Origin: Scleroderma bovista
Taxonomy: Eukaryota > Basidiomycota > Agaricomycetes > Boletales > Sclerodermataceae
Direction: 5' to 3'
NCBI GenBank assembly: GCA_037178675.1
Contig: JAYMGJ010000106.1
Location: 1 to 37,554, forward strand
Length of the DNA stretch: 37,554 bases
The position numbers and the translations under genes are program-made. A model generated the notes under the pieces. The model did no database searches. It was not told the origin of the DNA and worked only from the letters and a program-made list of their open reading frames with translations. Shown here one piece after another: positions 34,600 through 37,554 of this stretch (the first letter of the stretch is position 1; each line of letters starts with the position of its first letter).

Positions 34600-35045
34600 A
34601 AGGGAGCGGATGAGGACAGCAGATACAATGCCTGGAGATGGCTACAGAGCATAGACAATGATTTCCGGATAAAGTGGAGAGCCGGAAATTCAAAAGTCCG
34701 GAGTAGCCAAGAGTCTTGGTAGACAAAAGGAGGCAAGAGGCAGACAGAGGCAACAGACATGATGCCAAAGAATGGCTGCAGAGTGCGGACAAGGTTTCCA
34801 GGTGGAGCGAAGAGTTTCTGAGTCCGGAGAAGGGACAACAAGCCGGAAAACCAAAAGTCCGGAGTTGATAAGGGTCAGAGCAGCCAAAGGAAGGCAAAGG
34901 TAGGTGCAGGCAGCAGAGCTGGTGACAAGCCAAGGCAACAGAGTGTAGACAAGTACTTCTGAGTCAGCCAGAGAGTTTGCAAGTCCAAAGAAAGGACAAG
35001 AGGGTGGAAACTCAAAAGTCTGGACCAAACAAGGGTTTGTAAAGC
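34600..35045. repeat. About 150-165 base diverged tandem unit, three copies
   Basis: Each copy contains 'ggNgacaNNNaNatgatgcc/ctggagatggct', 'gagtNcNgacaa' and ends 'aaaNNcaaaagtccggagt'. Ends fall near 34708, 34866 and 35024. Confidence 0.6.
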
Positions 35046-35325
35046 TGGAGTAAGATAGGGGTGGCCGGAGTTGATGCCCTAAAGAAGAGCAGTCATTGGA
35101 AATAAAGTACGAAGGACTTAGAGCAAAGTCCAGGAGTAGTTGCTGGTCAGAGCGGAAAGTCCGGGTAGGACAAGTCAGAGAGCGCGATGCTCAGGAGTAC
35201 AGTGGCCAAGGTTGGCCGGACATGAGTGATAGACAAAGAGTGTGGGTTTATGCATACTGTCGGAGACAGTAAGTTCAGAGCCATGGCGGATGAATTTGCA
35301 CGAGTTTTGGTGAGATCAAATCTAC

Positions 35326-36585
35326 TGTCAAAACCGGTTCTCCTCGACGATCTTACTAGGAGGTCCAGGGGTGCAGGGAACTAATGAGGAGGTAAGTCCT
35401 GACACTAGTAGGTGCTACTTAGTGCGGAGAGTCAAGTCCGGGCGAACTGCACTAGAGAAGCACTGGGAGTAAGTCCGGGTTTTGCGGAGTTAGTCCGGAC
35501 CGCGGGAAAGTGGACCGGAGTAAAGCACAGCTTGTCCGGACGAAGGACATCCCAGAGGTGGGATAAGTCCTGAGAGGTCTAGCGTCGAGTCTGGGACAGA
35601 GGTGGCTTTTGCCCTCGTGCAAGTAGGAGACTTGCTAGGATCGGACATAGGACCAAGGGGACGAGATAGGACGGAGGCCGGAGTTGGCCAGAGTTCAGGA
35701 GAACAAGATGGGATTAGGAGAGCATGGTGGGTAGTACAGAGTGGGGAGTATCTTAGTCGAGATTTGATCTAAGGACTACTAGGCCGGAGTACGGTAGTTT
35801 ATATAGTAATGAAACTAAGGTGAGTATATACGGTGACAAGTAAACACCTTAATGTTGAGACAAGGGATGGAGCAGAAGCAGACAGGAAAATAAACCAGGT
35901 ACAAGAAAATAAAGCAGGGACAGGAAAATAAACCGGAGCGGAAGCAGACACGGGGAACTAGAGTTACAGGGACGACGGAGGAAAAGCAGGGACAGTGAAG
36001 TAAAGGGAACTAGGTCGGAAGAGGACAGGTAAGGGTCAGAGGTGGACTTAACTAATGTTAAGTCTGGAGCGATGTCCAGGACCGGAGGAAGTGGAACCGG
36101 AGGAAGCGGGACCGGAGGAAGTGCAAGAGCGGAGGGAGTGTACGAGCGGAGGGAGTGTACAACTGGAGGAAGGGCAGAGTAGCCGGAGGAAGGTCCAGAG
36201 TTGGACATGGAAATGTCCAAGGCCATTGGTGGACCTATCAGGGGAAGCGGAGTGGAACAGGAGCAGAACTGAGCCGGAGTTGGATGTACCAGCCGGAGTT
36301 GGGCTACGTCGCAGGCAAGGCTAAGGGAGTGGCCGGACTGAAACCGGAGTAGCGACTAGTGGTAGGTACAGGTCCGACACGGAGGAGTTAGACCGCGGAT
36401 CTGTCTGTAGGGAGACAGGGGTTAGTCCTGAGGCGGAGATGGACGTAGTGACCGGAGTTGAGCTGGAGTGCAGCTATAGGGCTGGAGATGGCCGGACTAG
36501 ATCCGGAGTTGCATCTATGCCTAAGGAGAGGTCAGGCGGGCCATGGTTAGACCGGAGTTGCGACTGGAAAAGTATGGATATGACA
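35326..36585 (-). repeat. Right LTR (5' LTR in element orientation)
   Basis: 1260 bases, TGTCA...TGACA. Compared with the left LTR it has extra 7- and 9-base segments (about 35445 and 35995) and about eleven substitutions. The last 450 bases appear identical. Confidence 0.93.
35799..35805 (-). promoter_or_regulatory. TATA box in right LTR (presumed element promoter)
   Basis: TATATAA on the minus strand, about 780 bases inside the LTR from its outer edge. It would direct a transcript leftward through the interior. Confidence 0.5.
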
Positions 36586-36590
36586 ACTGC
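36586..36590. repeat. Target site duplication, right (ACTGC)
   Basis: Identical to 29110-29114. Five bases is the usual length for Ty3- and Ty1-type integrases. Confidence 0.9.
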
Positions 36591-36756
36591 AGTGAAAGCC
36601 TTCAAATGTGACTTCAGTGTGCAAAAACATGCAAGGTCAACATTGATGCAGCTTCAGCATGTCCAACCAATTCTGTCTGCTGTGCACGTTGACAGCACTG
36701 GTCTGTGTGAGCAGATAAATCCAATATGACCCTACTCATCAAAAGAGAATCAGTAG

Positions 36757-36773
36757 AAAAATAAAACACAAAA
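36757..36773 (-). terminator. Pol III terminator runs after the tRNA
   Basis: On the minus strand three T runs (TTTT, TTTT, TTTTT) begin within about 6 bases of the tRNA 3' end, as expected for RNA polymerase III termination. Confidence 0.7.
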
Positions 36774-36778
36774 GACGA

Positions 36779-36859
36779 GGTCCTGCCAGGATTCGAACCT
36801 GGGTTTCGGGAAGACCGTAAGATCAGAATCCCGAGTGATAACCGCTACACTACAAGACC
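36779..36859 (-). tRNA. tRNA-Gln (anticodon CTG) with a 10-base intron
   Basis: The 7-base acceptor stem GGTCTTG/CAGGACC pairs (one G-T). The D arm is GTG...CAC (A box GTGTAGCGGTTATCAC), the anticodon stem CGGGA/TCCCG, and the T arm CCAGG-TTCGAAT-CCTGG (B box). The anticodon loop begins TTCTGA, placing CTG at positions 34-36. Ten extra bases after position 37 (about TCTTACGGTC) form a canonical-position tRNA intron. Decodes CAG as glutamine. Confidence 0.93.
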
Positions 36860-37554
36860 GGCAAATACATGTGGGGAGATGCCCCTTGTGGTATCTCTGA
36901 TTTGATCTCAGGTGAATGTCCCATTTAGGTTCGCAGTAAAACACGAGACTCACCTCACAATGTACTCTACCTAATCTGTGGTCGTGGCCCGGCGATGTAA
37001 TGAATTCTTACTATTGTTTGAATAAGCGGGAATGCAACGAGAAGAGGGAAATCCATCAACGAAAGGACTCGGCGAAATAGGCGCGGATGAAGCCCTGCTC
37101 GAAGTGTCAAATTGCCTTATGACCTGTATGTCGAGTCAAACACCTCATAGTGCACTGAGACTTACCAGTCATGAGCTGCCTGCAAGGGCTATACCATCAC
37201 AAGCAGCAAGCGGTGCACTTGCACGGTTGGGGAGCAAAGGGATACGTCCTTGATCTAGTACTCGAGTGTTCAAATACCACTGTATGGTCACCCTCGCGCC
37301 TGGAGCCAAGGGACGTGCAGAGGTGATTGTACGACACAGTCCCCGTCTACGCGGCGTCACGTGATGCTTATCTTCCTATGTATCACAGGTAAGTTTTGAA
37401 CGTTTTGGTAGTACTATGGCATGGGGAGTGGAGCAGTGAGAATGTACTCACTGCTGAAATTAGAATAAGACGGAGCGACACAAAATCCACGTAAACGGTA
37501 CACACTCCGCGACTTCGCTGTCATCGTTTGTTCTTGACGCTCCACTTGTCGGTT
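36860..37554. other. Unassigned DNA at the right edge
   Basis: A minus-strand frame at 37169-37360 (starting ATG 37360, Arg-rich N-terminus, then IPLLPNRASAPLAACDGIALA) is followed by a GTAAGT near 37165. It may be the first exon of a gene reading left, but no continuing exon or family is recognised. Confidence 0.25.

Larger units (their letters stand above)
30372..35325. repeat. Interior of the retroelement: degenerate CCGGAGTT motif array
   Basis: The motif (T)CCGGAGTT(TTGA) recurs dozens of times in one orientation at irregular 20-100 base spacing. It is embedded in purine-rich DNA ('gacagaggcag', 'gatgacac', 'caggagtcag'). Local higher-order repeats are listed separately. No protein gene is supported. 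Confidence 0.85.
29115..36585 (-). mobile_element. Complete non-autonomous LTR retroelement (LARD-like), 7471 bases
   Basis: Two near-identical LTRs (29115-30358 and 35326-36585) beginning TGTCA and ending TGACA bound a 4967-base interior, with 5-base target duplications ACTGC. A purine run AAGAGGGGGAT (minus strand, 30371-30361) next to the left LTR looks like the polypurine tract. Each LTR has a TATATAA on the minus strand. Both indicate transcription from right to left. The interior contains no gag, protease, reverse transcriptase, RNase H or integrase motif on either strand. The longest frames (about 200 codons, minus strand) merely read through repeats. I could not find a convincing tRNA primer site beside the right LTR. 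Such elements depend on enzymes of an autonomous relative. The LTRs differ by about eleven substitutions and two indels, so the insertion is recent. Confidence 0.93.

Noticed and set aside
34215..35028. Overlapping minus-strand open frames up to 208 codons in the retroelement
   Set aside because: They run through diverged tandem repeats, use the pyrimidine-rich strand (Leu/Ser/Pro-rich), repeat the same phrase in three frames and show no retroelement domain.
35280..35325. tRNA primer-binding site next to the right LTR
   Set aside because: GTAGATTTGATCTCACC adjacent to the LTR does not match a tRNA 3' end that I can recognise; a half-tRNA or self-priming mechanism cannot be excluded.

Overview
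The window is genomic DNA of a filamentous basidiomycete, most likely an Agaricomycete. Short 48-60 base GT-AG introns are dense, there is a multi-exon laccase family and a fungalysin (M36) protease, and there are remnants of proteins that I recall as heavily repeated in agaricomycete genomes. Genus cannot be decided from sequence alone.

Layout. (1) 1-7600 is repeat- and transposon-rich: a two-exon Cys-motif protein gene broken by one in-frame stop (47-1146, minus), a 33-base tandem repeat (1949-2252), degenerate satellite-like DNA, a decayed transposon-type protein (3230-5104, minus), and a divergent four-exon unknown gene (5091-6147, plus). (2) 8.4-25.8 kb is a secreted-enzyme cluster. Laccase 1 (8478-10669, plus, intact, 11 exons) is followed by laccase 2 (11580-13757, plus, a pseudogene with two stops) and a convergent MYND-finger pseudogene (14430-14990, minus). 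After a 2.7 kb gene-poor gap come an intact fungalysin metalloprotease (17739-21113, plus, 11 exons) and a small 14-cysteine secreted protein (22063-22558, plus, 4 exons). A second MYND remnant (plus) and an inverted intact laccase 3 (23665-25824, minus, 11 exons) complete it. (3) 26.8-28.86 kb is a decayed second copy of the fungalysin 3' half plus the small Cys-rich gene. (4) 29115-36585 is a complete, young LTR retroelement without coding capacity. It has 1.24-1.26 kb LTRs, a 5-base target duplication ACTGC, and an interior that is almost entirely a degenerate CCGGAGTT motif array. (5) A minus-strand tRNA-Gln(CTG) with a 10-base intron lies at 36779-36859, followed by unassigned DNA.

Biological reading. 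The laccases (phenol oxidation), the fungalysin (extracellular proteolysis) and the Cys-rich protein all carry N-terminal signal-like segments, so the cluster is a block of secretome genes. It grew by segmental duplication: a laccase plus its 3' flank and convergent MYND gene were copied directly and inverted, and the fungalysin-Cys-rich pair was copied downstream. Two laccases, one protease and one Cys-rich gene stay open; the other copies are dying, mostly through C-to-T or G-to-A stop codons and small frameshifts. All exon models come from reading splice signals, frame and comparison between copies by eye; no transcript or database evidence was used.
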